From CAWKPF01 sp963851415 (GTDB taxonomy: Bacteria; Acidobacteriota; Thermoanaerobaculia; Multivoradales; Multivoraceae), in the NCBI GenBank assembly GCA_963851415.1, contig CAWKPF010000003.1, forward strand, positions 744,001 through 808,000: 64,000 nt of DNA. The letters are read 5' to 3'. A program made the translations under genes and the position numbers. The notes under the pieces are model-generated. The model saw only the letters and a list, made by a program, of their open reading frames with translations. It searched no databases and was not told the DNA's origin. Numbering within the stretch: position 1 is the stretch's first letter; every line of letters starts with the position of its first letter. Below, one piece after another: positions 40,541 through 51,237 of this stretch.

Positions 40541-41883
40541 GTGCAGGCCTGCTGCGCGTTTGCTGTCTTTCTACTGTCGCATGGAGAAGCGACGGCGGTG
40601 CATGAGGAAGCGACGGAGCCTGGGATTCGCCTGGTGCTGCAGATCACCGTCGATCAGCTCCGCGGCGATGAGCCCAATCGCGTCCTCGATCGACTCGAGC
40701 CTGGCGGGTTCCGATATCTGTACGAGCGCGGTATCCACTACGCCAACGCTCACTACGAGCATGCCAATACGGAGACGATCGTCGGCCATGCAACTCTGGC
40801 CACCGGGGCTCATCCTTCGACGCACGGAATGATCGGCAACGTGTGGCTCGATCGTGCGACTGGACAGTTGACCTACAACGTCGAGGACGAGAACTTCCCG
40901 CTTCTGACGGCAGGCGCGGGGGTCGACCAGGCGACGGAGATCGACCCGACCCAGAAGGCCGCCAAGAGTCAGGGGCGATCTCCCCGGGCGCTCCTCGTCT
41001 CCACCTTCTCGGATGAGCGTGCCATTCGCACCGCAGGCCGGGCGAAGATCTTCGGCGTTTCGGTGAAGGACCGGGGCGCGATTGCGCTCGCCGGCCATGC
41101 CGGCAAGGCTTTCTGGTTCTCGAAGTCGAGCGGTGACTTCGTCACCCGCAGCTACTACTACGATCGGAACCCGAAGTGGCTCGACGCCTGGAATGCCGAG
41201 CGACGGCGGGAGCGCTATGCGGGAACGGCATGGGAGCTTTCGAGACCGCTCGATTCCCATGACGCGGGCTCAGCGGATGATCGGGCCTGGGAGACGGATT
41301 TCCCCGGTTTCGGACGGGTCTTTCCCCATCCCTACGGAGCTGCGGACAGCAAGTACTTCACCACACTGCTGACCCTGAGTCCCCCCGGCGACGAACTGAC
41401 CCGTGAGCTCGCCGAGGCGGTGCTGGTGAACGAACAACTGCTCGATCTCGAGATGCTGGCGGCGAGGGGTCTGGATCCTGCCGAGGTGGCATCTGCCGTC
41501 GCAACCGAGGTACGAGGCTCGATGGCGTTTCGGCGGCGGTTTCGAGCTACGACCTGGCGGCGGGACGGATCCCCGAAACGCCCCACATCCTCTCGATCCT
41601 CAACAACTACAACCCGCAGCGCTCCGGCGACATCTTCGTGGTGTTCGAGCCCCACCGGTTCATCGGCGACATGGACGGTCTCTCGGTCGCGGCGCACCAC
41701 GGCTCGCCCTGGAGCTATGACACCTTCGTTCCCATTCTCTTCGCAGGGCCAGGCATCGAGCCCCAGGTGGTGCATCGACCGGTGGCCCCCACCGGCATCG
41801 CCAGTACGTTGTCGGCCTATCTGGGTCTCAAGTCACCTTCCGGAGCACTCGACGACGTGTTGGTCGAAGTCCTCGGAGACTGA
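40541..41883 (+). CDS. alkaline phosphatase/phosphodiesterase (PafA-like), internally deleted and frameshifted
   Basis: Similar to exported type I phosphodiesterase/alkaline phosphatases. GTG 40541 gives a short hydrophobic leader ('ACCAFAVFLLSHGEATA'). 'ITVDQLRGD' supplies the first metal Asp and 'ANTETIVGHATLATGAHPST' the Thr nucleophile. The C-terminal end is typical ('LNNYNPQRSGDIFVVFEPHR', 'HHGSPWSYDTFVPILFAGPG'). Two defects are visible. The family's central segment, with the 'TDYVGH' and 'SADHG' metal ligands (about 100 residues), is absent between 'AEAVLVNEQL' and 'LDLEMLAARGLD'. A frame break near 41530 separates the two halves. If correct, the protein cannot form its bimetal site. 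It ends 55 bases before the convergent C25 gene. Confidence 0.7.
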
Positions 41884-41937
41884 GTACGCCCTTGGCTTCT
41901 CCCAGAGAGCGCGTGGCGACCGAGGAGGGTAGTGGGC

Positions 41938-44526
41938 TCAGGGCAGCTGGCTGCTCCAGCCCGTGAGGCCTCCAGACTCGAATCCGTCACTGAAGATGTC
42001 GTCGCTCGGGGCCTGCACCGCCTGGATCTCGAGTGCCGGATCGCCGAGGAGGTTGTAGATCTTCAGCATGTGACGGAACTCGACGTCGGGAGAGTCTCGG
42101 TACCCGTTCATGGCGTGAGGACCGCTTCGCCGATCGTCGCGTTGCGTCGCAGGGTCTGGATGAAGCACTCGTTCAAGACCTTGGCAGCGGGGTTGAGGGA
42201 CAGACCCGACGGAGCCCAGACCGCAATCGCTCCCCGATCCTCGCCGAGCACGAGGGCCTCGCCCAGGGAGGTGAAGCCCGGGATCTCGAAGCGACCCACC
42301 ACGCAGGTGAGACTGGACACGATCGGGAGTCGTCCGGTGCTGGTCATCCCCGGAAGGTCTCCAGTGGTGAGCAGGCCTTCCGCTGCCATTCGGTCCGTGC
42401 CGCCGTGTCCGACGTAGTTCACCAGCCAGGCCCCGGACTGCATCGTCTGGATCAGCTCGTTGCGAGCGTCCGCGAGGTCAGTGGTGTCGAGCTCGATGCG
42501 GTCGACCTGGAAGCCTCCCAGGTGAGGCTCGATCGCGTCGCTGGTCTCGGCGAAGACACCGGCATCGTCGGCGTGTAGCGGCCAGGGTGGCGAGGTCGTC
42601 CCCCGGCCGGATGCCGCGGCCTCGTAGGCGGCCACCTTGGTGATGAAGTCCTCCATCTCGGAGATCCGAGAATCGGTAGCGCCGACCGCGATTTCGGGGA
42701 CCCCGTCTCCTTCCTCGACGTCGCCCAGCGCATTGTCGGATGCGAAGAGTCCGTTGGGAGTCGATGCCATCAGCGGCGGCACGGGATTCTCGCCCAGACC
42801 CTGGCTGTGCCTGTAGTCCCAGTTGCCCGAGCCGACCAGCACCGCGAAGCGGGGCTTGAGCGACCAGGTTTGCCACGCCTCGGTGAGGAAGTCGCGCACC
42901 GCAGAGGGATCGGGTAGGCCGCCGGCGTAGCGGTCGTAGACCGCCTGGAGATCGACCACTCTCGTGACCAGTGCTGGCTCTCGCGATAGGCCGGGAGCAG
43001 ATCGGCCCTTCGAGAAGCCAGCCGGGAGCGAACAGGACGTACTCGGCTTCTTCGTCGCTCAATGCCCAGGACGGGCGGACCACAGGTTCTCGAATCGCAT
43101 CGGTCGAGTAGACGAAGTACCGTGTGTCGGCCTCCAGGGTCTCGAACGAGGCGGCCCAGCCGCTGGTGATCTCGACGTTGGCGCCGATCACCTGAATCGG
43201 GTCGAGCGGATCGTCGATCCTGAGGACGCGGACGTCTGCGTCGTCGAACCCTTCGACCGTCAGGGACGGCTGTCCCTGCGTCGCGATCGAGAGCTGATCG
43301 TCCACGCTCTGGCGAGCGTGCGTGAGTGATCTCGAACCAGTCGATGTAGCCACGCTCTGTCACCCCGGCGGTAGCGATCGACTCGATCGGTGAGCTGATT
43401 GTCCGCGGTGAGCAGGGTGCCATCGAAGGGCATCTCGACGAGGAAGGCTCCTGCTCCGTCCCAGCTGACCTGCCCGATCTCGAATCCGTTGACGTAGACG
43501 ACGAGACCATGATCGGGGTTGTCGGCGGCCTGAGTGGCGCCGAAGACTCTCAGCTTCAGCACCGCTGTCGGGTCGCTGACCGGATCGGTCAGGGTGAAGG
43601 CGTGGACCTGGCTCCCGTAGCTCGGGTCATCGGCGATCAGCGCCGACCAGAACCAGAACTCGACTCCCTCTTCGTGAATCGACGCCGTGCGGCGAAGCTG
43701 TCCTCTTCGAAGTGCTCGGTCCAGAGGAAGCTCTCCCCGGTACGGCCGTGCCGGCTGCGTCGGCTCCACGAAGGCGCTCCGGCTCGTCTCGGTCTCGGTC
43801 ATGTACCGATCCCCATCGGAGTAGAGGCTGTCAGGCTGCTGCGCGAAGAAGTAGAGGCCGGATCCGGTCTCGCTCCACCAGGTCACTTCCTGGTCACCCT
43901 TGCGCAGTCGGAGCTCGTGCCCTGCGATCCAGCCCTGCACCGTGGCGAGCGGCTCGCCCAGACCCGAGGCCAGAACGCCGTCGCTCACGAAGTAGACGCC
44001 TGCCCGGTCCACCTCGACCCGAAGCTGGCTCGGGGGAACGAGCTGTGGCCGCGTCCTGGAGGTGATCTCCTGCTGTGCCTCTCGCTCCAGTCGGGCCCTG
44101 CGGGCCACGTCGAGCGAGCTCACGAGCGGCGTTGCATCGAAGACGTCGACGACCTCGTTGGCCGACTCCTCGGCGATCACGGCGAAGGGTCCGTGCCAGC
44201 GTTCGCCTCCGCCGGCCTCGATCTCGAGCAGCCAGTAGACCTGCTCGGTTCCCGGCACCGCCAGCGGATCACGCAGCCGGTAGGTAGCTCCCTGCGGTGC
44301 ATCGACGCGCGCCGGCAGGAGGCTGTCGTTGACCTTCAGGTACTCGCCCGCCTCGGGGCGGTCAGAGCAGAAACCGAGGGGGCCGACCTGGGACACGGTG
44401 CGCCATTCGACCTGGACTCCTCCGCCCGCCTCGAAGGCGTTGAAGTGACCCAGAAGCGCGGCCGTGGGCGAAGTCGCGAAGCCGAAGTCGTGGTTCGGCT
44501 CGTTGGCTCCGTTGATGAACACCGGC
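41938..44526 (-). CDS. C25 (gingipain-like) cysteine peptidase, C-terminal part of a large surface protein (frameshifted)
   Basis: Pieces in successive minus frames form one peptidase. 44520-43360 resembles the prodomain region ('VYWLLEIEAGGGERWHGPFA', 'RVEVDRAGVYFVSDGVL'). 43350-42110 is the C25 catalytic domain: 'FAVLVGSGNWDYR', catalytic His in 'VNYVGHGGTDRMA' and Cys in 'SSLTCVVGRFEIPG'. The last piece has 'MLKIYNLLGDPAL', the usual end of C25 domains, then 'DDIFSDGFESGGLTGWSSQ', a C-terminal tail that may be a sorting or anchoring signal. Frame breaks lie near 42110, 42985 and 43370. SdrD_B repeats upstream (44.5-46.1 kb) probably belong to the same protein. It would be a secreted, self-processing protease. 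Confidence 0.7.
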
Positions 44527-46733
44527 TCGATGCCGCCGGTCGCCTGCTGTGTGGTCTGTGACGTGCCCTGGAGCGAGGTTCCGGTGACGTCCGTCGTGAC
44601 GATCCAGCGGCTGGAGTCGGGTAGTCCGCTGAACGAGTAGCTGCGGTTTCAACGCGAGGTGGTCGAGCCGAACGCGGGTCGGAGTCAGGATGGTCGTGGG
44701 CGGGATCTCGGAAGAGATAGACCTGCGCTCCGAGAACACCGACGTCTCCGCTTCCGGGCTCGTACACGGCGTTGCCGTTGCGGTCGAAGAAGACCGTGCC
44801 GCTGATCAGGAACTGATTGATGCCGTAGCCGAAATCGGCGTTGAGCACCACCGGGGCCCGATTGGGCGCCGAGCGGGAGGCGGTGAGGGTCACCGAGAAG
44901 GGATCGTTCTGGGAGTTGTCGTTGACGTACGGAGCTCCGAGCGAATGCACGAGGTCCTTGAGCACCTGCTTGTCGTCGGTCACCGTGACCAGGTAGGTGG
45001 CATAGGGCAGGTTGGTGAACAGATAGTGACCGTTGCGATCCGTTCTGGTCTTGCGAATCAGGGGGTCGATACCCGGGTCGAGCAGGCCGTTCAGGTTGTT
45101 GTCCCGGAACAGGCCCACCCAGACCCGCTCCACCCCTCTCTCGCCGCTGTCGCGCACGCCGTTCTCGTCGGCGTCGTCCTCTCGGTCGCACGGCGAGTGG
45201 GCCGGGCTGTAGCTCGCGCTCGGCGTCGTCGTAGTCCTTGACCGCCGAGAGGATCAGCGGTAGGTTCGGCGGCGAGCCAGGGTCAGGCCGTTGGTGATGC
45301 CTTTGACATCGGTCACCTCGACCCGGTAGTCGCCCGGCAGCACCCCCAGGAAGTCGTAGAAGCCGAGATTGTCGGTTTCGGTCGAGGCAATGACCTGCCC
45401 ACCGGAGCTCAGCAGGTCAACCGAGACCGAGCCGAGGCCTGGCTCGAGGCCGTCCTTGACGCCGTCGCCGTCTTCATCGAACCACACGAAGTCGCCGATG
45501 GTGGCGGTGACGGAGGCGCCGCTCTCGATGAAGCCGAAGTCGGCGTTGAGCACATCGATGCCGACGATGACGGTGAAGTTGATGTTGGCCAAGGGCCAGT
45601 TGGTGGGGGTCGTGTCGAGCCCGGCCGGCAACGTGCCGGTGTTCAACGTGACGGTATAGACCCCGTTGACGGTGATCCCGGTGACCAGCCAGTGACCGGA
45701 GGCATCCGTGGTGTCGGTCTTGTTGAAGCCGCCCGGCCCCGTGACCGTGATCTGCACGCCGGGGATCCCGATCTCGCCCGGGTCCTGGAAGCCGTCGGCG
45801 TCGGCGTCGTACCAGACGAAGTCGCCGATGTTGGTGCCGCCCAGAGTGGCGTAGGCGAAGGCGGAGGTGTCGTAGTTCACGTTCTGCGCGAGATCGACGG
45901 TCCGAGGGCCCGGTCGCGGGGGTGGCCGCGAAGTTGGCGGGCAGAGTGCCCTCGTCGACGTCGACGAGGTAGTTGCCGGCGGCCAGGCCGTTGAAGCCGT
46001 AGCGACCGCCGCCGTCGGTGACGTCGGTGGCGAGCAGGGTGTCGTCGGCGTCGATCAGGCCGCTGCCGTCGTCGAGGTAGAGGCGTACGGTGACGCCCGG
46101 AATTCCAGCCTCACAGCGGTCCTGCTGGCCGTCGTGGGCTACGTCCTGCCACACGGTGTCGCCTGGTCCCCTTCGACGGTGGTCTCGCCCAGGTCGTGAT
46201 CGTCTTCGTCCCTTCGCACGCTTCGCGATCACGTCGTCCACGGAGTCTTCGTCGTGCCGTCGACCTCCGCGGCATCGGGGAGTCGGCTCGACGCCGTCGT
46301 CGACGATCGATGCTCGTCGTAGGATCACGGGCCGCGTCGTGGTGCGACCTCGGGACTGAAGGGCACGGGGGTTCGCCGGTCCGATGGCACCCGGAGATGC
46401 TGTCGCCGGCGGTGCCCAACCGGGGGAGTGCTGCGGCGCCTCCTGGGGTGCCGCCCGGGTTCATGCGGCGCGAAGGGCTTCCAGTAGGCCTGCGTGACAT
46501 ACGACGTACCTGGATGTTGTTGGCGGCGGTCGTGCCCTGGTTGAAGAGCTCGAGCTGGAAGCCGACCTGTGCGTTCGGGGCCACGTCGGTCGCCGTGGTC
46601 GTGAGGCGCAGACGAGATCGAGGCTACGCCGGGGCCGCAGCAAACGCTCGAACCTCGGGTCGTTTTGGCGCAATGGTGGTGGCCATCCTGGTGTAGTTGA
46701 TGCCACCGACACGCTGGGGACGCCGTCGGGTCG
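44527..46733 (-). CDS. SdrD_B / DUF11 repeat region, N-terminal part of the C25 surface protein (frameshifted)
   Basis: Reading 5' to 3' on the minus strand there is a DUF11-type domain near 46640-46480 ('APNAQVGFQLELFNQGTTAA'). At least four SdrD_B-type Ca-binding beta-sandwiches follow, each opening like 'IGDFVWYDADADGFQDPGEI' or 'IGDFVWFDEDGDGVKDGLEP' and closing 'LNADFGFIESG' or 'LNADFGYGINQF'. The Asp-rich loops are intact. Frames change near 46490, 45900, 45230 and 44640, so no continuous ORF exists; no credible start codon or signal peptide was found before the junction with permease sequence at ~46735. The 5' end therefore seems lost or misjoined. Confidence 0.6.
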
Positions 46734-46734
46734 G

Positions 46735-47277
46735 TGCCGATACCATCATCCGACACCAGGAGGTCGCCCTGGCGCTCGCGGGGAAGGAGGCGCTGGGCTC
46801 GTTCGGCCTGGTCCTGGTCACGATCGCGGCCGCCTTCTCGACCGGTTCGGCCATCAACTCCACTCTCTTTGCCACCGCTCGGCTCTCCCTCGTGGTCGCG
46901 CGAGGGGGAGAGCTACCGGCCTACCTCCTCTCCCTCCTCGTGCTCTTGGCAATCCTCGATCGGCACTGGCTCTCGGCCATGCGCGCCGGTGATCGGCTCG
47001 CTCGCTCCGTTCTGGGAGGCGGCCTCCGAAGTGCTGCCCTGGCTGTTCACCTTTCGGTGGTGCGCCGCCTCAGGAGCAGGGCGGGACATCGGTGGCTCGA
47101 CCGGATTCGGTTCGGCTGCGAGCGGCTCGAGTGCTGCGGCACTGCTGCGTTCGACTCGCGACGACAGAGTTCCCGCGAGCCGACTGGGCTCTCGGCCCGA
47201 TCTCCCTCCTCGTGCTCTTGGCAGTCTTCGGTCGCCCCTGGCTGTTGCGCCACGTGAGAACCGAGTCAGATCGTTGA
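46735..47277 (+). pseudogene. APC-type amino acid permease, C-terminal half only (piece P1)
   Basis: The fragment begins abruptly with a mid-permease sequence ('ADTIIRHQEVALALAGKEAL', 'GLVLVTIAAAFSTGSAINST', 'LFATARLSLVVARGGELP') that corresponds to helices 7-8 of the family. After frame changes it ends with a plausible C-terminus ('ALGPISLLVLLAVFGRPWLL') and stop at 47277. The phrase 'SLLVLLAILDRHWLS' near 46930 nearly repeats this end, a sign of internal duplication. The N-terminal half is missing; antisense SdrD_B/DUF11 sequence lies directly upstream. Confidence 0.6.
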
Positions 47278-47300
47278 TCGGTCGAAGCCAGTCTTGGAGG

Positions 47301-47555
47301 GGGCTCCGAAGGGCGCTGCCCGGGGGCGGTTGCTCTTCGATAGAGCGATCCTCGCCCCCCCGGTGGCCCAGGTCGGAGACCCGGCAGCGGGGCCCGAACG
47401 TGACATCCTGGGATCCATGGGAGTCGGAAGTGATCCGCGGAGTGGGTGATCCTCTGTGAGCTCGTCACTCCCCAGCGCCAGCAGTGCTGCCAGCGAAGCC
47501 TTCGATTTCGCGGGGTGTGGTAGTGCCCAGAGAGTCACGGGTCTCGACGATACCC
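47301..47555. repeat. ~250-bp direct repeat, copy R1
   Basis: Aligns with 50901-51150 over its whole length, roughly 80-85% identical with many one-base gaps. Shared blocks include GGAGACCCGGCAGCGGGG, GAACGTGACATCCTGG and CCAGCGCCAGCAGTG. It lies between the end of permease piece P1 and the start of P2. Confidence 0.8.
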
Positions 47556-48183
47556 GTGCTCACCTCACACATCTCGACCAGTCTGCACAAGACGCTCGGC
47601 ACCTGGCGAGCGACCGCGATCTGTGGCAACGACATCACCTCCAGCACGCTGTACGTGTCGGCGCTTTGTGCGGCGCACGCCGGTGTCCTAGCTCCGCTCG
47701 TGCTGGCCATCGTTGCCGGAGTTCTCTATCTGTACCGGAAGGTATATGCCGAGGTCGGCAGTGCACTGCCACTCAACGGCGGGACCTACACGGTGCTGCT
47801 CAACACGACGAACAAGCGGGTGGCTGCCGGGGCCGCATGTCTCACGCTGCTCTCCTACATCGCCACGGCGGTGATCAGCGCCAACGAGGCGATGCACTAC
47901 GCCCACAACCTGTGGTCCGGGCTCCCCGTGGTCCCGGCGACCGTAGTCGTGCTCGGGATCTTCGCCTTGCTCGGCATCATCGGGATCAGCGAGTCGGCAG
48001 TGGTCGCCCTCGTGATCTTCGTCTTCCACCTGCTCACTCTGTCGGTTCTCTCCGTGGCATGCGGGATCATGGTGATCTCCGACCCGGGACTCCTGATCGA
48101 GAACTTTCGAACACCGCCGGTGCACTCCGTACCGCACGCCCTCTTCTGGCTTCGCGGCGCGATGCTCGGGATCAGTGGGTCGG
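47556..48183 (+). pseudogene. APC-type permease, N-terminal part (piece P2)
   Basis: GTG 47556 starts a good permease N-terminus: 'TLGTWRATAICGNDITSS', 'HAGVLAPLVLAIVAGVLYLY', 'RKVYAEVGSALPLNGGTYTV', 'LLSYIATAVISANEAMHYAH' and two further helices. It ends at 'HSVPHALFWLRGAMLGISG', after which antisense SdrD_B DNA begins. Helices 1 to ~5 are complete. The last ~62 bases are duplicated at 50685-50746, where the permease resumes. The family imports amino acids or polyamines. Confidence 0.65.
48119..48182. repeat. 62-bp direct duplication of permease sequence, left copy
   Basis: GTGCACTCCGTACCGCACGC and the following bases to ATCAGTGGGT recur at 50685-50748. The left copy lacks three bases relative to the right one. 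The two copies bracket the antisense SdrD_B module exactly. Confidence 0.85.
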
Positions 48184-50684
48184 GCTCGGCCAGGCCGCGC
48201 GAGACGCCGGTGAGAGTGCCGCGCCCAGGTGACCGGTGAGACGGAGTCGGCCTTCTGCGCCGGGGACCCACCGGAAATCCGGGGCGCCCGGGAGACTCGG
48301 AATGACCGTGGTGTAGGTGTTGCCGCCCGCGCTTTCGAAACCCTCGGAGAAGAGCAGGGTGGGCACACCGCCCGGGCCGGCAGGCACGTTGTAGCCGAAG
48401 TCGGCGGTGGCGTACTGCAGACCCGTGGTGAGGGTGACGTCCAGCGGTTCTGTGGCCGTGGTGAGGGAGGCGCCAGCGGGGAGCGTGGCCTCGTCGATGT
48501 CGACGCAGTAGGCACCCGCCGCCAGAGCGGTGAAGATGTAGTTGCCGGTTCCGTTGGTGGTTTGGGTCTGGAGGATGGCTCCGCCGTCGCAGGTTCCCGA
48601 GCGCAGGCGCACATCGACTCCCGAGAGTCCCGATTCTCCAGCGTCTTTGATGCCGTCCGAGTTGACGTCGTCCCACACCAGGTCGCCGATCGTGCCCAAG
48701 CTGCTCGTAGCCGAAGTCGGCCACGTTGTAGTCCGTTCCCGCGGTGAGATTGACGTCATGCGGTTCGTTGCCAGTGGTCAGCGAGGCCCCGGACGGCAGA
48801 GTGGCTTCGTCGACGTCGACGCAGTAGGTGCCCGCGGAGACATTGAGGAAGGAGTAGCTCCCGGTTCCGTTGGTGGTCTGGGTCTGGAGGATGGCTCCGC
48901 CGTCGCAGGTTCCCGAGCGTAGGCGCACGTCGACGCCTGCGAGGCCCGGCTCGGTGCCGTCTTTGAAGCCATCGCCATCCTGGTCGTCCCACACCAGGTC
49001 GCCGATCGATCCGAGCTGCTCGTAGCCGAAGTCGGCCACGTTGTAGTCCGTTCCCGCGGTGAGATTGACGTCATGCGGTTCGTTGCCAGTGGTCAGCGAA
49101 GCGCCCGCCGGCAAGGTAGCCTCGTTCACGTCGACGCAGTACGCCCCGGCCGAGAGACTCGTGAAGTCGTAGCTGCCGGCCCCAGCGGTCGACACCGCAG
49201 AGAGGATAGGGCCGGCGCTGGCGCAGGTGCCGGAATGCAGTCGAACCGAGATGCCATTGAGCCCGAACTCGGTGCCGTCCTTGATGCCGTCACCGTCCGC
49301 GTCGTTCCACACCAGATCGCCGATCGATCCGAGTCGCTCGTAGCCGAAGTCGGCGGTGGTGTAGTTCTGGGCGGCAGCGAGGACCACGGTCAGGGGTTCG
49401 TTGGCGGTGGTCAAGCTGGTGCTGGCGGGGAGGGTCGCCTCGTTCACGTCGACGCAGTAGGTTCCCGCCGCGAGGGAGGAGAACGTGTAGATGCCGCTGG
49501 CGTTGGTGGTCTGGGTCTGCACGATGGCACCGAGAACGGGAACACAGGATCCCGATCGCAGGCGCACGTCGACGCCCGCCAGGCCGGGCTCGCCGGCGTC
49601 CTTCGTGCCGTCACCGTCCTGGTCGTCCCAGACGAGGTCGCCGATCGAGCCGGTCGGGCCGCCCCCGCCGCAGCTCTGGCCGTTCAGGTGAAGGCAGATC
49701 TCGTCGAAGGTGAAGCCGTCGGAGCTGGTGGTGGTGGTCGACTCGAAGTTGTCTTCCTGCCCGAGGCGTAGTTGGAAGGTGCTCGAGAAGTTCTGGGCAC
49801 ACGGGCCGGACGGGCACAGCGCATTCGACACGTTGAGATTGGTGACGTCGTTGTAGGCCCCAGCCGTTCCCCGATTGGCATAGAGGTCATAGATCTGGAC
49901 CCAGATGTCCGAGTCGGAGCCGCGCACCCAGACGCGATCGTTGGTGCTCGTTTCCTCACCGTGATGCATGAAGCTGAAGTCAGAGCTCGACGGAGTCCGA
50001 CGAGGCGTCGTAGCTCGACAGGTCGAGGGTGGCAATCAGGTAGTTGATCGACGTGGCCCCGGAGGGACTGGCGTCGAGCGTGGCGGCGTAGCTGCCCGCC
50101 CTGTAGTACCCGGCGCCCGCCTGCAATCGGAGGCGGCCACTGGCGGTGAGCTCATATTTCCAGGCGGTGGTGTTGGGAACCGGGTCCTGGTTGGTCTGGT
50201 AGGGCCCGGGTCCGGCCCCCTCGAAACCCTCGGTCCAGGGCAGGGTGATCCCGCTCCCGCCACTGCAGCTGGTGGAGTCGAGGGTCAGCGCGACATCGTC
50301 GACACCGAAGCCGTCCGAGGGAGTGGAATGGCTGTCGTACTGGACCCAGCGCACCTGAAAACTCGAGCTGAACGACTGTGCGGGTAGGGCCGTGCTCAGG
50401 GTATTGGAGACGTCGTGGGCGGCGAAGGACTGCCATGCGGGGGAGTTCGGAGTCGTCCAGTCGAGAATCTCGATCCAGGTATCGGAGCTCGAGCCCCGCA
50501 GGTACACGCGGTCCTGGGCCTGTGGCTCATCGTTGATGTCGATCCACTGGAACGCGAGATGGACGACGTCGCAGCTCTCGTCGTAGTTCGACAGGTCGAG
50601 CGTCAGGATGATCTCGTTCTGATAGAAGGTCGGCGAGGTCGCGTTGTCGACCACCAGGGCGTGGGTACCGCTGTTCGCTAGCCC
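48184..50684 (-). CDS. SdrD_B-repeat / jelly-roll surface-protein module lodged between permease pieces
   Basis: Antisense to the permease. From its 5' side it reads: the second half of a lectin-like sandwich ('SGTHALVVDNATSPTFYQNE'), a complete sandwich ('LPWTEGFEGAGPGPYQTNQD', 'VWVRGSDSDIWVQIYDLYAN'), and four SdrD_B repeats of ~105 residues ('IGDLVWDDQDGDGTKDAGEP', 'IGDLVWNDADGDGIKDGTEF', and so on), each closing 'ADFGYE'. The first half of another sandwich ends it ('LLFSEGFESAGGNTYTT', 'AEGRLRLTGHLGAAL'). Frame changes lie near 49980 and 48705 (extra T in CTTGGG). There is no start codon or signal peptide. The two half-domains at its ends would join into one. It is a fragment of a large secreted adhesin-type protein, not a whole gene. 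Confidence 0.65.
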
Positions 50685-50930
50685 GCGGTGCACTCCGTAC
50701 CGCACGCCCTCTTCTTCGGCTTCGCGGCCGCGATGCTCGGGATCAGTGGGTTCGAGAGCTCGGCGAACTTCATCGAAGAGCAAAAGGACGGCGTCTTTCC
50801 GAAGACGCTCCGAAACATGTGGATCGCGGTCGCGATCTTCAACCCCCTGATCAGCCTGCTGTCCCTGGGCGTCCTGCCGATCGGCGAGATCGAGAAGGTC
50901 GGGCTCCGACGGAAGCTGCTCGGGGGCGGC
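50685..50930 (+). pseudogene. APC-type permease, middle part (continuation of P2)
   Basis: Begins with the duplicated 62 bases and continues where P2 stopped: 'HALFFGFAAAMLGISGFESS', 'ANFIEEQKDGVFPKTLRNMW', 'FNPLISLLSLGVLPIGEIEK'. This is the conserved 'GFESSANF' region of the family. It then runs into the direct repeat R2 at ~50901 and the frame loses similarity. Confidence 0.65.
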
Positions 50931-51150
50931 TCCACTTCGACAGAGCGATCCTCGCCACTGGTTGTCGCCTCGGAGACCCGGCAGCGGGGCGAACGTGACA
51001 TCCTGGATCCCATCGGGGTAGGAAGGAATCCGCGGAGGGGGTGGCTCTCTGCTCAGCTCGTCAGTCCCAGCGCCAGCAGTGCGGCCAGCGAAGCCTTCGA
51101 GTTCGCGGGGTGGGGTAGTGCCAGAGAGTCACGGGCTTGGACGACACCCG
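50901..51150. repeat. ~250-bp direct repeat, copy R2
   Basis: Second copy of 47301-47555. It is followed, at 51238-51307, by a copy of the first ~70 bases of the P2 transmembrane region (GTACGT.TCGG.GCTTTG to CCGGAGTTCTCTAT). So R and the permease 5' end were duplicated together. Confidence 0.8.
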
Positions 51151-51237
51151 CACTCCCTCCGACCTGCTCGCCGGAATAGGAAAAGGCGGTCGGCAGGCGG
51201 CCTCTCGCTCTGCTGGAACGACTCAGTTTCGACGCAG

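Noticed and set aside
48184..50684. Insertion sequence inside the permease
   Set aside because: No transposase or terminal inverted repeats; the flanking duplication is 62 bases, far longer than normal target-site duplications.
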